Assembly: GCA_017965495.1 (NCBI GenBank)
Contig: JAGCPW010000033.1
Coordinates: forward strand, 1 to 40,759
DNA: 40,759 nucleotides
Reading direction: 5' to 3'
Source of the DNA: Eubacterium sp.
Lineage (GTDB): Bacteria > Bacillota > Clostridia > Lachnospirales > Lachnospiraceae
Under the pieces are notes generated by a model. The model had not been told where the DNA came from. It did not search any database and saw nothing but the letters and a program-made list of their open reading frames with translations. Below are positions 1-9,859 of this stretch, piece by piece (position 1 is the stretch's first letter; each line of letters begins with the position of its first letter). A program made the translations under genes and the position numbers.

Positions 1-4
1 GTAT

Positions 5-33
5 TTGACAAACATATAACAGATATGTATAAT
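5..33 (+). promoter_or_regulatory. Sigma-A type promoter of rpmF
   Basis: A perfect consensus pair is visible: TTGACA at 5-10 and TATAAT at 28-33, separated by exactly 17 bases. Transcription would start near base 40. The transcript would then begin almost directly with a small hairpin, GTCTT (43-47) pairing with AAGAC (53-57) around the loop CGAGA. The promoter means that rpmF can be transcribed independently of whatever lies upstream of this window (often a DUF177/YceD gene in related genomes, by family knowledge). Confidence 0.85.
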
Positions 34-90
34 TGTTAAAGTGTCTTCGAGAAAGACTAGTAAAATACGAACTTTAAGGAGGTGTATACA

Positions 91-273
91 ATGTCTATAT
101 GTCCTAAAAATAAATCTTCTAAAGGAAGAAGAGATAGAAGAAGAGCTAACTGGAAAATGAAGGCTCCTAACCTTGTAAAATGTAGTAAATGTGGTGCATT
201 AATGATGCCTCATAGAGTTTGCAAGGCTTGCGGAAGCTACAATAAAAAAGAGATTATTGCAGTAGAAGATTAA
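91..273 (+). CDS. rpmF: Large-subunit ribosomal protein L32 (bL32)
   Basis: This 60-residue protein is ribosomal protein L32, a small basic component of the 50S subunit near the peptidyl transferase region. The N-terminal half is the typical Lys/Arg-rich stretch (SSKGRRDRRRANWKM). The second half carries a four-cysteine zinc ribbon with CSKCG and CKACG pairs, so this is the zinc-binding form of L32. The ATG at 91 is chosen because AAGGAGG at 76-82 lies 8 bases upstream; a GTG at 82 in the same frame falls inside that ribosome site and is not a plausible start. The gene stands alone between its own promoter and a terminator, directly before plsX, which is the usual neighbour. Confidence 0.95.
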   Translation: MSICPKNKSSKGRRDRRRANWKMKAPNLVKCSKCGALMMPHRVCKACGSYNKKEIIAVED

Positions 274-290
274 TAAATATTTTAATTATA

Positions 291-328
291 AAAAAAGAAA
301 CTCTTTAGCTTAAGAGGTTCTTTTTTTT
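291..328 (+). terminator. Intrinsic terminator after rpmF
   Basis: GAAACTCTT (297-305) pairs with AAGAGGTTC (312-320) with one mismatch around the loop TAGCTT. The stem can be extended by the A-run 291-296 and the T-run 321-328. It closes the single-gene rpmF transcript. Confidence 0.85.
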
Positions 329-376
329 ATGCCTTGAAAACCCTTTATTTATCAAGTTTTTAGGGAGTTTTTTATC

Positions 377-405
377 TTGAATTTAAGTGCTTTTTTTAGT
401 ATACT
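377..405 (+). promoter_or_regulatory. Promoter of the plsX operon
   Basis: TTGAAT (377-382) and TATACT (400-405) are separated by 17 bases, close to the sigma-A consensus. It lies between the rpmF terminator and plsX and probably drives the run of genes up to the terminator near 9850. I saw no clear FapR- or FabT-like operator next to it. Confidence 0.7.
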
Positions 406-431
406 CGTAATGATGTGAAAAGGAGAAAATT

Positions 432-1457
432 ATGTCAAAAACTATAGTTGCGCTTGACTGTATGGGTGGCGATTTTGCCCCTGTGGAAACAGTGAAAGCT
501 GCAGTAGAAGCATTAAGAGAAAATGATGAAGTCTTTATCCAATTGTATGGTAAAGAAGATGATATAAAACTAGAACTAGATAAGTATGATGATGCTGAAA
601 AGTTCTCAGATAGATATGAAATAATAGATGCACCTGAGATCATTGAGATGGATGATTCACCTGTTATGGCTATCAGAACTAAGACAGAGTCATCTATCGT
701 TAAGTGTCTATATGCTGTTAAGCATGGCGAAGCAGATGCTATGGTTTCTGCTGGTAGTACAGGCGCTAACTTAGTAGGTGGACATGTAGTTATCGGAAGA
801 CTTAAAGGCGTAGAGAGACCACCTTTGGCTCCGTTTCTTCCTACCAAGAAAGGTCCAGTTCTTTTGATTGACTGTGGTGCTAACGTGGATGCTAGAGCAA
901 GTCACTTAGTTCAGTTTGCAAAGATGGGTTCTATTTATGTACAAAATGCTTTAGGCATTGAAAGTCCTAAAGTAGGCCTTGTAAATATTGGTGCTGAAGA
1001 AGAAAAAGGAAATGCATTAACTAAAGAAACTTTCGAACTTCTTAAAGAAGTTGATGATATTAATTTTGTAGGAAATGTAGAAGCAAGAGATATTCCAGCA
1101 GGTGCTGTAGATGTGGCGGTATGTGATGCCTTTGTCGGAAACGTTTTCCTTAAAACTTACGAAGGTGTAGGGTCACTTCTTTTGAATGAGATCAAGTCAT
1201 CACTTATGTCTAGTTTAAAGACTAAGATTGGTGCTCTTTTAATCAAAGGTAAACTTAAAAAGACACTCAAAAGATTTGATATTGAGCAATACGGTGGAGC
1301 ACCTATGCTAGGACTTAAAGGCTTGCTAGTTAAGACACACGGTAATTCAAAATCTGTTGAGATTAAGAATTCAATTTTACAGTGTGCAATGTTTAAAGAA
1401 TATGACATTAGTAATAAAATAAAAAATAGTATCGCAGATACGCAGGAGGAAAAATAA
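432..1457 (+). CDS. plsX: Phosphate acyltransferase PlsX
   Basis: PlsX converts acyl-ACP plus phosphate to acyl-phosphate, the acyl donor used by PlsY in the first step of phospholipid synthesis. It acts at the cytoplasmic face of the membrane. The 341-residue length is normal for the family. The N-terminal family motif is present as DCMGGDFAP (residues 9-17), followed by the conserved GSTGANL and the LLIDCGANVDA segment. The start has an AGGAG site at 421-425. The stop codon TAA overlaps the acpP ATG by one base (TAATG), so the two genes are translationally coupled. The pathway partners plsY and gpsA lie later in this window, at 18911 and 19606. Confidence 0.97.
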   Translation: MSKTIVALDCMGGDFAPVETVKAAVEALRENDEVFIQLYGKEDDIKLELDKYDDAEKFSDRYEIIDAPEIIEMDDSPVMAIRTKTESSIVKCLYAVKHGEADAMVSAGSTGANLVGGHVVIGRLKGVERPPLAPFLPTKKGPVLLIDCGANVDARASHLVQFAKMGSIYVQNALGIESPKVGLVNIGAEEEKGNALTKETFELLKEVDDINFVGNVEARDIPAGAVDVAVCDAFVGNVFLKTYEGVGSLLLNEIKSSLMSSLKTKIGALLIKGKLKKTLKRFDIEQYGGAPMLGLKGLLVKTHGNSKSVEIKNSILQCAMFKEYDISNKIKNSIADTQEEK

Positions 1458-1684
1458 TGGAATTAGAGAAATTGATCAATGTAATAGCTGAAGTTTTAGA
1501 TGTTGATGCATCAACTATTACAGCAGATAGCAGATTTGTTGAGGACTTGGGAGCAGATTCATTAGACTTTTTGGAAATTGTAATGAGCGTGGAAGATGAG
1601 TTCGGAATCAAAGTTCCTGTAGAAGACGTAAAAGATATAGCAACTGTAAAGGATGCTTACGAAGAGATTAAGAAAGCATTATAA
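1457..1684 (+). CDS. acpP: Acyl carrier protein
   Basis: This 75-residue acidic protein is the acyl carrier protein that carries growing fatty acids on a phosphopantetheine arm. The attachment serine is Ser35 in the motif GADSLDFLE, and the usual four-helix pattern with the late helix KVPVEDVKDIATV is present. Its ribosome site AGGAGGA (1444-1450) lies inside the end of plsX, and its ATG overlaps the plsX stop by one base. The pairing with plsX fits, since acyl-ACP is the PlsX substrate. Confidence 0.97.
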   Translation: MELEKLINVIAEVLDVDASTITADSRFVEDLGADSLDFLEIVMSVEDEFGIKVPVEDVKDIATVKDAYEEIKKAL

Positions 1685-1695
1685 TTAATGTATTA

Positions 1696-1720
1696 TTTAA
1701 GCCCTATTTCAGGGCTTAAA
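1696..1720 (+). promoter_or_regulatory. 10-bp perfect hairpin between acpP and rnc
   Basis: TTTAAGCCCT (1696-1705) pairs perfectly with AGGGCTTAAA (1711-1720) around the five-base loop ATTTC. There is no T-run after it, so it is not a standard intrinsic terminator. It ends 18 bases before the rnc start. It could be an attenuator, a transcript-stabilising element, or a processing site that lets RNase III act on its own mRNA; the role is inference. Confidence 0.6.
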
Positions 1721-1738
1721 TCTATGTAATGGATTAAT

Positions 1739-2419
1739 ATGAATACAAATATTGATGATTTACAAAATAGCATTGAGTATAGTTTTAAGAATGAAAAACT
1801 ATTAGTAACTGCGCTCACTCATAAGTCTTATGTGGTAAATGAGACTGAAGGTGAAGTTAATAATGAGCGTATGGAGTATTTGGGCGATGCCGTACTTGAA
1901 TTAGTTACAAGTGATTTTTTGTTTAAGAACTACAAAGAAATGAGCGAAGGCGAGATGACAAAACTTCGTGCAAGTTTAGTTTGTGAACCAGCGCTTGCGA
2001 TTGATGCTAGAGAAATAAATCTTCAAGATTTTATATTCTTAGGCAAAGGCGAAGAAAACACTGGCGGAAGAAGTAGAGACTCCATAGTGTCAGATGCCTT
2101 TGAAGCATTAATCGGTGCGATTTATCTAGATGGTGGTATGGATGAAGCCACTAAGTTTATTTGTTCTTTTGTCTTAAATGACATTGAGCATAAGCAAAAG
2201 TTTTATGATAGCAAAACTACTTTACAAGAGATGGTGGATGCTACTAATCTAGGCGTTTTGAAATATGAGATTGTAAATGAAAGTGGTCCGGACCACAACA
2301 AAACATTTGACGCGGTTGTTAAACTAAATGACGATGTTGTTGGAAGTGGAACTGGTCAGACTAAGAAACACGCAGAACAAAACGCTGCCATTGATGCACT
2401 AAATAAGATTAACAAGTAA
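1739..2419 (+). CDS. rnc: Ribonuclease III
   Basis: RNase III cuts double-stranded RNA and matures rRNA and some mRNAs as a homodimer. The 226-residue protein has the catalytic signature NERMEYLGDAVLE at residues 42-54, with Glu46 and Asp50 in the expected metal-binding positions. A second acidic motif, DAFEALIGAIYLDGG, lies near residues 119-133. A double-stranded RNA binding domain fills the last 70 residues (TTLQEMVDAT to KKHAEQNAA). The ribosome site in front of the ATG is poor (only GG near 1731), so expression may depend on the preceding hairpin or on coupling. It sits in the usual acpP-rnc-smc order, 30 bases before smc. Confidence 0.96.
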   Translation: MNTNIDDLQNSIEYSFKNEKLLVTALTHKSYVVNETEGEVNNERMEYLGDAVLELVTSDFLFKNYKEMSEGEMTKLRASLVCEPALAIDAREINLQDFIFLGKGEENTGGRSRDSIVSDAFEALIGAIYLDGGMDEATKFICSFVLNDIEHKQKFYDSKTTLQEMVDATNLGVLKYEIVNESGPDHNKTFDAVVKLNDDVVGSGTGQTKKHAEQNAAIDALNKINK

Positions 2420-2449
2420 TAAGAATTTAAACATATAAGCGAGGAAAGT

Positions 2450-5400
2450 ATGTATTTAAAGAGCATTGAAATTCATGGTTTTAAATCATTTGCTAACAAG
2501 ATTAATTTTGAATTTCATAACGGAATTACGGGTATCGTTGGTCCTAACGGATCAGGTAAGAGTAATGTAGCCGATGCCGTAAGATGGGTTTTAGGTGAAC
2601 AGAAAACTAAACAGCTTCGTTCATCCAAGATGGAAGATGTTATCTTTTCTGGTACAGAGAACAGAAAACCTATGGGTTACGCATTTGTATCAATTACCTT
2701 CGATAACTCGGACCACAAATTAAATGTAGATTACAACGAAGTAACAGTATCTCGTCGTCTATTTAGATCAGGCGAAAGTGAGTACATGATTAATGGAACT
2801 CAAGTTCGTCTTCGTGATGTGCACGAAATGTTCTATGACACAGGTATTGGTAAGGAAGGTTACTCAATCATTGGTCAGGGACAAATTGATAAGATTCTAA
2901 GTAGTAAGCCAGAAGATAGACGTGAACTATTTGACGAGGCTGCTGGTATCGTTAAGTTTAAGAGAAGAAAGAACGAGGCGATAAAGAAACTTAATGACCA
3001 AAACCAGCACTTAGTTCGTGTTACTGACATTTTGACAGAACTAGAGCGCCAAGTTGGACCACTTGAGAAACAGTGCGAGAAAGCTAAGCGTTATCTTGAA
3101 TTAAAAGATGATTTAAAGACTAACGATGTAAATATGTTCTTGATTGAAATGGATGAAATCAAGACTAAGACATCAGACATCAATGAGAAGTTAGATATTG
3201 CAACTAACGACATGAACAATGCTAACGAAGAGTTTGAGCAGATTAAGACTGACTATAAAAAGTTAGAGGAACTTCTAGAAGAGTTAAATGAGACTATCGA
3301 GACTAAGCAGTTTACTCTAAACGAGACTACTCTAAATATTGAGAAACTTGAAGGTCAGATTAACGTTATTAAAGAGCAGATTAATTCTGCTAAGAGTAAT
3401 GAGTCGTTTATTAATTCTAGAATTGATTCTGTAAAGGGTGAGATTGAAGCTAGAAATAAAGAATTGGCTGATAGAGAATTAGAGAAGAATGAAAATGAGA
3501 TTCTTCTTAATCAGGCTATTGAGAGACAGACTAAAGAAAATGAAGTAATCAGCAAACTTACTTGGGATATAAAAGCAATTGAGTCTGAGATTGAGCGCGA
3601 TAAAGAAGAGATTATTGAACTTCTAAGTACTAAGTCATCCATCGAATCTAAGATTGAAAGATTTGATGCTATGCTTGAGCAGATCAATATTAGAAAGACT
3701 CAAATCAATCAGAAGTTAGTAGACTTCGAGAGTAAAAAGTCTAGTAAAGAAAATGTTATCAATCAGTTAACTCAAGAGTTAGAAGACATCAACAAAGAAA
3801 TTGCTAGTTTTAATGAGACATTAGATGACTACAGTAATCAGTTAGCTGATTTGAAAGTTAAAAAACAAAATCTATCAAAGAGATTAGAAAATAATCAGCA
3901 ATTATACACTAAATCTATTTCTAACCTTGAAGCTCTTAAAAATATTACTGAGCGCTATGAGGGATATGGAAATAGTGTTAAGCGTGTAATGGAACTTAAG
4001 GATTCTAAAAAAGGAATCGTGGGTGTAGTTGCTGATATTATTAAAGTGGATGAGAAGTTTGAGACAGCTATCGAGACTGCACTTGGTGGAAATGTACAAA
4101 ACGTGGTAACTGATTCAGAAACTACAGCTAAAGAGACTATCGAGTATTTGAAAAAGAATAAACTTGGTCGTGCTACATTCTTACCACTAAGCAGTATGAG
4201 TGGAAAGACTAACTTTAACACTCCAGATGCTTTGCAGGAGACTGGTGTGCTAGGACTTGCTAGTGACTTGGTAGATGTTGATCCAAAGTATGACGGTGTT
4301 TCTAAATACTTGCTCGGTAGAGTGATGGTGGTAGATACTATTGATCATGCTATCTCAATCGCTAGAAAATACAAATACAAAGTTCGTATGGTTACTCTTG
4401 AAGGTGAGTATCTAAATGTTGGAGGATCTATTGCAGGTGGTACTTTCAAAAATGCAACAAACCTTCTAAGTAGACGTAGAGAGATTGAAGAACTAGAAGC
4501 TAAGATTAAACAATTATCTGATGAGAAGATTCAGTTAGATAAAGATATAGTTAAGAACAATAGCGAGATTAGCGTTTTAAATGAAGAACTTGCTAAGGTT
4601 AACAAAGGCCTACAAGAGCAGACCATTCTTAAGAATACTTGCGAGATTAATCTTAAGACTGCAAATGAAGAAAAAGAAAATCTTGTTCTTGAATTTGCTG
4701 ACGTTAATAAAGAGAACGAAGAAATTGCTAACGAGATTAACGATATTAACAAGAACAGTTCAGAACTTAAGAGCAGTTTGTCTGGTCAGTCAGATAAGAG
4801 TAGCGAGTTAGAAAAAGGTGTTAACGAGAAGAATACTAAACTTGAAACTATGCGCAAAGAACTTGATGAGAAGAACACTGCCATAGAAGAAGTTAATATT
4901 GAGATTGCTAACATTAAAACTAAACATCAATTTATTTCTGAAAAGATTGATGTATCTGTAAATGCTATTGAATCTTTGACTCAGGAGTTACAAGGTATCG
5001 AGGCTAATTCTAAAGAAAATACTGATGAGATTTCTGCTAGAAACGAAGCAATTGAAAATTGCCAGAAAGAAATTGAAACTTCAAAAGCATCTATCGTTCA
5101 GTTAGAAAAAGATATAGAAGATGCAAAGGCTAAAAAAGAACAGCAGAATAAAGAGCACAAAGAATTCTTTGAGAAGAGAGAGCAATTAAACGAGAAAATT
5201 ACTGAGTTAGACAAAGAGATTTACCGTTTGACTTCTCAGAAAGAGTCTTTGGAAGAAAAGACAGCCAACAAAGAAGCATATATGTGGGAAGAATATGAAC
5301 TCACATACAGAAATGCTTTGGAGCTTAAGCCAGAAGAGGCTTTGGCTAAGACTGATATTAAAAATGCAATTACTGAGATCAGACGTGAGATGAGAAGTCT

Positions 5401-6028
5401 TGGTGACGTTAACATTAATGCTATCGAGGAATACAAAGAAGTTAATGAGCGTTACACATTTATGAAAACTCAGCACGATGATTTAATGGAAGCGAAAGAA
5501 AATCTTTTGAAGATTATCGATGAGTTAGAAGTTGGAATGCGCAAGCAGTTCAAAGAGAAGTTCGCTGAGATTAAAGTGGAATTTGATAACGTATTCAAAG
5601 AGTTATTTGGCGGTGGTAAAGGTACAATCGAACTTACTGAAGCTGATGATATTTTGGATGCAGGTATCGACATTATTTCACAGCCACCAGGAAAGAAACT
5701 ACAAAACATGATGCAGTTATCAGGTGGTGAGAAAGCACTAACAGCTATTAGTTTGATGTTTGCAATTCAGAACTTAAAACCATCTCCATTCTGTTTGCTT
5801 GACGAGATTGAGGCAGCACTTGATGGTACAAACGTTATTAGATTTGCGGATTACTTGCACAAGCTAACAACTAATACTCAGTTTATTGTTATCACTCACA
5901 GACGTGGTACAATGAACTCAGCTGATAGACTATATGGTATTACAATGCAAGAGAAAGGTATCTCTACATTGGTATCAGTAGACTTATTAGAGAGTACATT
6001 TGAGGACAATCCTTTAGATAAAAAATAA
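2450..6028 (+). CDS. smc: Chromosome segregation ATPase SMC
   Basis: SMC is the ATPase of the bacterial condensin complex, working with ScpA and ScpB to organise and segregate the chromosome. The 1192-residue length is typical. The N-terminal head has Walker A GPNGSGKS at residues 31-38. Two long, Glu/Lys-rich coiled-coil stretches flank a central hinge (about residues 510-680, including [16 protein letters not shown] at its end). The C-terminal head has the ABC signature [11 protein letters not shown] near residue 1090 and Walker [11 protein letters not shown] near 1116. AGGAAAG lies before the ATG. It is followed after 9 bases by ftsY, as in most Firmicutes. Confidence 0.97.
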   Translation: MYLKSIEIHGFKSFANKINFEFHNGITGIVGPNGSGKSNVADAVRWVLGEQKTKQLRSSKMEDVIFSGTENRKPMGYAFVSITFDNSDHKLNVDYNEVTVSRRLFRSGESEYMINGTQVRLRDVHEMFYDTGIGKEGYSIIGQGQIDKILSSKPEDRRELFDEAAGIVKFKRRKNEAIKKLNDQNQHLVRVTDILTELERQVGPLEKQCEKAKRYLELKDDLKTNDVNMFLIEMDEIKTKTSDINEKLDIATNDMNNANEEFEQIKTDYKKLEELLEELNETIETKQFTLNETTLNIEKLEGQINVIKEQINSAKSNESFINSRIDSVKGEIEARNKELADRELEKNENEILLNQAIERQTKENEVISKLTWDIKAIESEIERDKEEIIELLSTKSSIESKIERFDAMLEQINIRKTQINQKLVDFESKKSSKENVINQLTQELEDINKEIASFNETLDDYSNQLADLKVKKQNLSKRLENNQQLYTKSISNLEALKNITERYEGYGNSVKRVMELKDSKKGIVGVVADIIKVDEKFETAIETALGGNVQNVVTDSETTAKETIEYLKKNKLGRATFLPLSSMSGKTNFNTPDALQETGVLGLASDLVDVDPKYDGVSKYLLGRVMVVDTIDHAISIARKYKYKVRMVTLEGEYLNVGGSIAGGTFKNATNLLSRRREIEELEAKIKQLSDEKIQLDKDIVKNNSEISVLNEELAKVNKGLQEQTILKNTCEINLKTANEEKENLVLEFADVNKENEEIANEINDINKNSSELKSSLSGQSDKSSELEKGVNEKNTKLETMRKELDEKNTAIEEVNIEIANIKTKHQFISEKIDVSVNAIESLTQELQGIEANSKENTDEISARNEAIENCQKEIETSKASIVQLEKDIEDAKAKKEQQNKEHKEFFEKREQLNEKITELDKEIYRLTSQKESLEEKTANKEAYMWEEYELTYRNALELKPEEALAKTDIKNAITEIRREMRSLGDVNINAIEEYKEVNERYTFMKTQHDDLMEAKENLLKIIDELEVGMRKQFKEKFAEIKVEFDNVFKELFGGGKGTIELTEADDILDAGIDIISQPPGKKLQNMMQLSGGEKALTAISLMFAIQNLKPSPFCLLDEIEAALDGTNVIRFADYLHKLTTNTQFIVITHRRGTMNSADRLYGITMQEKGISTLVSVDLLESTFEDNPLDKK

Positions 6029-6037
6029 GGTGTAAAT

Positions 6038-6955
6038 ATGGCAGGAAAGTTTTTTGACAAATTGGTAAGTGGACTTACAAAAACCAGGACTAGTATTAGT
6101 TCTGGTTTTAATAGTATATTCAATGCCTTTTCGAGCATAGATGATGAATTCTATGAAGAGCTCGAAGAAATGCTTATCATGAGTGATATAGGCGTAATGA
6201 CCACTGAAGAAATAATTGATTCCTTGAAGGACGAAGTCAAAGAAAAAAACATTAAAGAACCAGCCGAGTGCAAAGACTTATTAAAAGAACATTTGACAGA
6301 GCAAATGAATCTTGGTGAAAACGCATATGATTTTGAAAACGAAAAATCAATTGTTTTAGTTATTGGTGTAAATGGTGTAGGTAAAACCACATCCATTGGA
6401 AAACTAGCTTGTCAGTTTAAGAATAATGGCAAAGATGTAATGCTAGCAGCATGTGATACTTTTAGAGCGGCCGCCAAAGAACAACTTGAAGAGTGGGCTA
6501 ATAGAGCTGGAGTTTCTATTGTTTCTGGCAATGAAGGACAAGATCCAGGCTCAGTATTATTTGATGCTATAGCTTCTGCCAAAAATAAAAACTCAGACAT
6601 TATTATTTGTGATACTGCAGGAAGACTTCATAATAAAAAGAATTTGATGAATGAGTTAGCTAAACTTGATAAGATTATTGATAAAGAAATGCCAGGTGTA
6701 AGAAGAGAGAACTTTATCGTTTTAGATGCAACAACTGGTCAAAATGCTTTGGCGCAGGCTAGAGAGTTTAAGGAGTGTGCTGATATTACAGGAGTTATTC
6801 TTACTAAAATGGATGGAACAGCTAAAGGTGGAATTGCTGTGGCTATTCAGTCAGAACTTGGAATACCTGTTAAATATATTGGAATTGGTGAGTCTATTGA
6901 AGATTTGCAAAAATTTGATTCAGAAGAATTTGTTGAGGCATTATTTGTAGAATGA
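6038..6955 (+). CDS. ftsY: Signal recognition particle receptor FtsY
   Basis: FtsY is the membrane-associated GTPase that receives the SRP-ribosome complex and hands it to the Sec translocon. The 305-residue protein consists essentially of the NG domain, without the long acidic A domain of E. coli FtsY. The P-loop GVNGVGKTTSIGKL lies near residues 110-123. The DTAGRLHNK motif is near residue 191 and the TKMDGTAKGG motif near residue 258. Its partner Ffh is encoded at 10213. The stop codon overlaps the next ATG (ATGA at 6952-6955), so the YfhO-type gene is coupled to it. Confidence 0.96.
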   Translation: MAGKFFDKLVSGLTKTRTSISSGFNSIFNAFSSIDDEFYEELEEMLIMSDIGVMTTEEIIDSLKDEVKEKNIKEPAECKDLLKEHLTEQMNLGENAYDFENEKSIVLVIGVNGVGKTTSIGKLACQFKNNGKDVMLAACDTFRAAAKEQLEEWANRAGVSIVSGNEGQDPGSVLFDAIASAKNKNSDIIICDTAGRLHNKKNLMNELAKLDKIIDKEMPGVRRENFIVLDATTGQNALAQAREFKECADITGVILTKMDGTAKGGIAVAIQSELGIPVKYIGIGESIEDLQKFDSEEFVEALFVE

Positions 6956-9834
6956 GTTTAAAAATTAAAGACTATAAAATTAAATACACTATCATTTTTG
7001 CTTTAACAGCTATTTTGACTTATCTATATTTTATTATTAATAGTAAGTCTTTTGTTTGGCATGTGGACGGATATGATCAACACGTAATTGCACTTTCATA
7101 TTACGGACAGTGGCTAAGACAAATAGTTAGAAGTATTTTTATTGAGCATACATTTACGTTCCCAATGTGGAACTTCACAATTGGTTATGGTGGTGATGTT
7201 TTAACTACCTTTAATTACTACGTGATAGGTGATCCGCTTAATCTTTTGTCGGTGGCGGTTCCTACTAAATATACAGAATTCCTTTACGCTTTCTTGGTAT
7301 TGGTACGCATGTACTTGGCTGGATTGTTCTTTATGTATTACACAAGAGAAAGAGGAGTTAGAGGAAATGGTAAGGTAGTGGGCGCTATCATTTATGTATT
7401 CTGCGTCTATGCTATGCATTCAGGTGTAAGGCATCCATTCTTTATATTGCCGATGATTTTCTTGCCACTTGTTTTGGCTGGTTTAGAAAAAATCCTCAAA
7501 GGCAAAAAGCCATATTTATTTATTGTTTCAATTGCTATTTGTGTAATAAGTAATTTTTACTTTTTCTATATGGTGGCAATTATTACAATTGTTTACGCAT
7601 TAGTTAGAGTTATTTATTTATATAGAAATGAAAAGCCTAAGATATTTACTACATTATTAAAGTTGCTTGGTTTTTCTTTGGTGGGAGTTTCAATAGCGTG
7701 CATCTTGTTTATTCCAACTGTACTTATATTTATACAGGATTCAAGAACTATTGAAGGTGGAATGGTCCCAATAGTTTATGAATTCAAGTATTATCAAAAA
7801 CTTTTATCTGGAATGATTTCAAATGATAGTAGTGGACACTGGAATTATATTGGAGTTTCTCCAATAGCTTTAGTGGGAGCTTACTATGCATTCCACAAAC
7901 GTGATGTACAAAAGATTATTCTATTTGTTATATCTATATTGATAATGTTAATTCCATTCCTTGGTTCGTTTATGAATGGTATGTCATATGCTTGTAACAG
8001 ATGGATTTGGGCATATGTATTCTTGTGCGCATATACCGTTGCTTATTATTGGAAAGACATTATTTCTATAAGAGTATTTACGCATAAAAAACTAACTGGA
8101 TTCTTGATGATTTATTTTGTGTTGATTCTTATCATGAGAAACACTAGAAAAGAGAGTGTTATATTCCAAATTCTATTGTTCTCAGTAATGTTGTTCTTGT
8201 TAAGCTTTATTAATAATCACAAGACAAAATGGTTTAAATATAAAATCAAAATTATATTTGTATTTGTAGTAGCTGGAATTGCGCTCAATGCATTCTATAT
8301 ATTTAGTGTGTCAGAAGGAAACTATGTATCTGAGTTTATTGATATGGGTGAGGTTTACCCTTCCTATGAGAGTACAGTATCAAATGACATTAAAAAGCAT
8401 ATAGATGATAAATCATTCTATCGTTTTGCGTCTACAGATGATGAGTACTTGAACAATAAAGATATGAATATGAAGGTGAACGAAGTACTTAAGAACTCAA
8501 TTTATTCTGATATCAGCACTAAATATTTTAAATTAGATAACGCAAGTAATGCAGCCACAATATTTAATAGAAATGGTATTGGATATTATTGGAGTTTAGG
8601 TAATATTAATATCCAAAATTATCTAAGCGAAATTGATAATAAAGAGTATGGATTATTCTATTACTACGGCAATGATCAAAGAACCATACTTTCTTCTTTA
8701 TCCTCAGTTAAATATTTTGTAGCAGAAGAGGGTGAGATTGCTAAGGTACCATACGGTTTTAAAACAATTGATACATTTTATAAGTATGCACCAAACATGC
8801 TTAGAAACAAAAAGATAAACGAAAAGACGAGAATTAAGAATTCGGCAGACTACTATATTTATGAGAACCAGTATGCTATGCCGCTTGGATACACTTATGA
8901 AAATACTGTAACTGAGAAACAGGCAAGCAAGTTAGACGGCGTTAAGAAAGAAGAATTAATGCTAGAATCTGCGATTATAGAAAAAGAAGATGAACTAGCA
9001 AGACCTGATGAGTTTAAATCATCTGACAAAAAGCTTAATTATACAGTAGATACAGAAGATAAAAACTACGTCAAAATAAGCAAAAATCAAATTGTTGTTA
9101 ACAGAGGCCAAAGTAAAATTGATTTAACTTTTGATTGTAAGCCTAATAAAAACTTATTTGTATATTTTAAAAACTTCACATTCGATCAGATAAGTGAAAT
9201 GGATGCCAATAAAAATATGTATGATACATTATCTGTTGGCGAGAAAAATATAATTAGCAATAAATACAGATATTATACTCAAGATGATTACGCTAGAATC
9301 TATGTAAATTGTGGTGATGTAAACAAACTGCTTCTAAATTATAGAGATGATAAATCATACTTCAATAACAGAACTAACTTTGCTATTAATATGTGTTATT
9401 CAGAAGCAGAGAGGACTAAAGCCACAATTACTTTTGAACAACCAGGAACATATCGCTTTGATGATATAGAAGTGGTTGAACAATCATTTGACGGTTTTGA
9501 AGACAAAGTTAATGCTCTAAGAAAGAACAGTCTAGAGAATGTAAAAATAAACACTAATAAGATTACTGGAAACATAACCCTAGACAAAGAAAAACTATTG
9601 TGTCTAAACATTCCGTATTCAGATGGATGGAAACTGAAGGTAGATGGCAAAGAAACATCGCTTAAGAAAGTAAACTATATGAATAGTGGTGTAGTCTTAA
9701 AAGCCGGCAAACATAAGATAGAGCTTACATATTGTACTCCAGGTGTAATGATTGGTTTGATATTTACGATTGCTGGAATACTGATCTTATTAATAATAAT
9801 TATAGTTTATAAGGTGTCAAGGAAAAATGCTTGA
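6952..9834 (+). CDS. YfhO-family multi-spanning membrane protein
   Basis: This 960-residue protein matches the YfhO family of large integral membrane proteins with a GT-C like topology; B. subtilis YfhO is implicated in lipoteichoic acid glycosylation. About a dozen hydrophobic segments fill residues 10-450. The loop after the first one has the family hallmarks WHVDGYDQH, PMWNFTIGYGGD and YYVIGDPLN. A large polar extracellular region covers about 460-925. It ends with the typical PYSDGWKLKVDG and LKAGKHKIELTY motifs and one last membrane helix. It is inserted between ftsY and ylxM-ffh, which are usually adjacent, and shares a 4-base overlap with ftsY. Its substrate cannot be told from sequence. 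Confidence 0.88.
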   Translation: MSLKIKDYKIKYTIIFALTAILTYLYFIINSKSFVWHVDGYDQHVIALSYYGQWLRQIVRSIFIEHTFTFPMWNFTIGYGGDVLTTFNYYVIGDPLNLLSVAVPTKYTEFLYAFLVLVRMYLAGLFFMYYTRERGVRGNGKVVGAIIYVFCVYAMHSGVRHPFFILPMIFLPLVLAGLEKILKGKKPYLFIVSIAICVISNFYFFYMVAIITIVYALVRVIYLYRNEKPKIFTTLLKLLGFSLVGVSIACILFIPTVLIFIQDSRTIEGGMVPIVYEFKYYQKLLSGMISNDSSGHWNYIGVSPIALVGAYYAFHKRDVQKIILFVISILIMLIPFLGSFMNGMSYACNRWIWAYVFLCAYTVAYYWKDIISIRVFTHKKLTGFLMIYFVLILIMRNTRKESVIFQILLFSVMLFLLSFINNHKTKWFKYKIKIIFVFVVAGIALNAFYIFSVSEGNYVSEFIDMGEVYPSYESTVSNDIKKHIDDKSFYRFASTDDEYLNNKDMNMKVNEVLKNSIYSDISTKYFKLDNASNAATIFNRNGIGYYWSLGNINIQNYLSEIDNKEYGLFYYYGNDQRTILSSLSSVKYFVAEEGEIAKVPYGFKTIDTFYKYAPNMLRNKKINEKTRIKNSADYYIYENQYAMPLGYTYENTVTEKQASKLDGVKKEELMLESAIIEKEDELARPDEFKSSDKKLNYTVDTEDKNYVKISKNQIVVNRGQSKIDLTFDCKPNKNLFVYFKNFTFDQISEMDANKNMYDTLSVGEKNIISNKYRYYTQDDYARIYVNCGDVNKLLLNYRDDKSYFNNRTNFAINMCYSEAERTKATITFEQPGTYRFDDIEVVEQSFDGFEDKVNALRKNSLENVKINTNKITGNITLDKEKLLCLNIPYSDGWKLKVDGKETSLKKVNYMNSGVVLKAGKHKIELTYCTPGVMIGLIFTIAGILILLIIIIVYKVSRKNA

Positions 9835-9850
9835 CACCTTTATTTTTTTG
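9811..9850 (+). terminator. Intrinsic terminator containing the YfhO stop codon
   Basis: AAGGTGTCAAG (9811-9821) pairs perfectly with CTTGACACCTT (9830-9840) around the loop GAAAAATG, followed by TATTTTTTT. The TGA stop of the preceding gene (9832-9834) lies inside the 3' arm, so the last codons of that gene encode the 5' arm. Confidence 0.9.
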
Positions 9851-9859
9851 TTGTAATAT
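9831..9859 (+). promoter_or_regulatory. Promoter of ylxM-ffh overlapping the terminator
   Basis: TTGACA (9831-9836) is followed after 17 bases by TAATAT (9854-9859). The -35 box is therefore the 3' arm of the terminator and includes the stop codon of the YfhO-type gene. Transcription would start near 9866, about 20 bases before the ylxM ATG. The pair is a good match to consensus and there is a need for a promoter here after the terminator. Confidence 0.7.

Noticed and set aside
82-90. GTG start for rpmF at 82
   Set aside because: The codon overlaps the AAGGAGG ribosome site that serves the ATG at 91.
331-371. Second terminator between rpmF and plsX
   Set aside because: CCCT/AGGG pairs only over four bases before mismatches, and the competing CTTGA/TCAAG pairing is equally good; the signal is too weak.
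383-847. A 154-codon minus-strand frame across the plsX start
   Set aside because: It is a shadow of a clearly conserved gene with no ribosome site or homology that I recognise.
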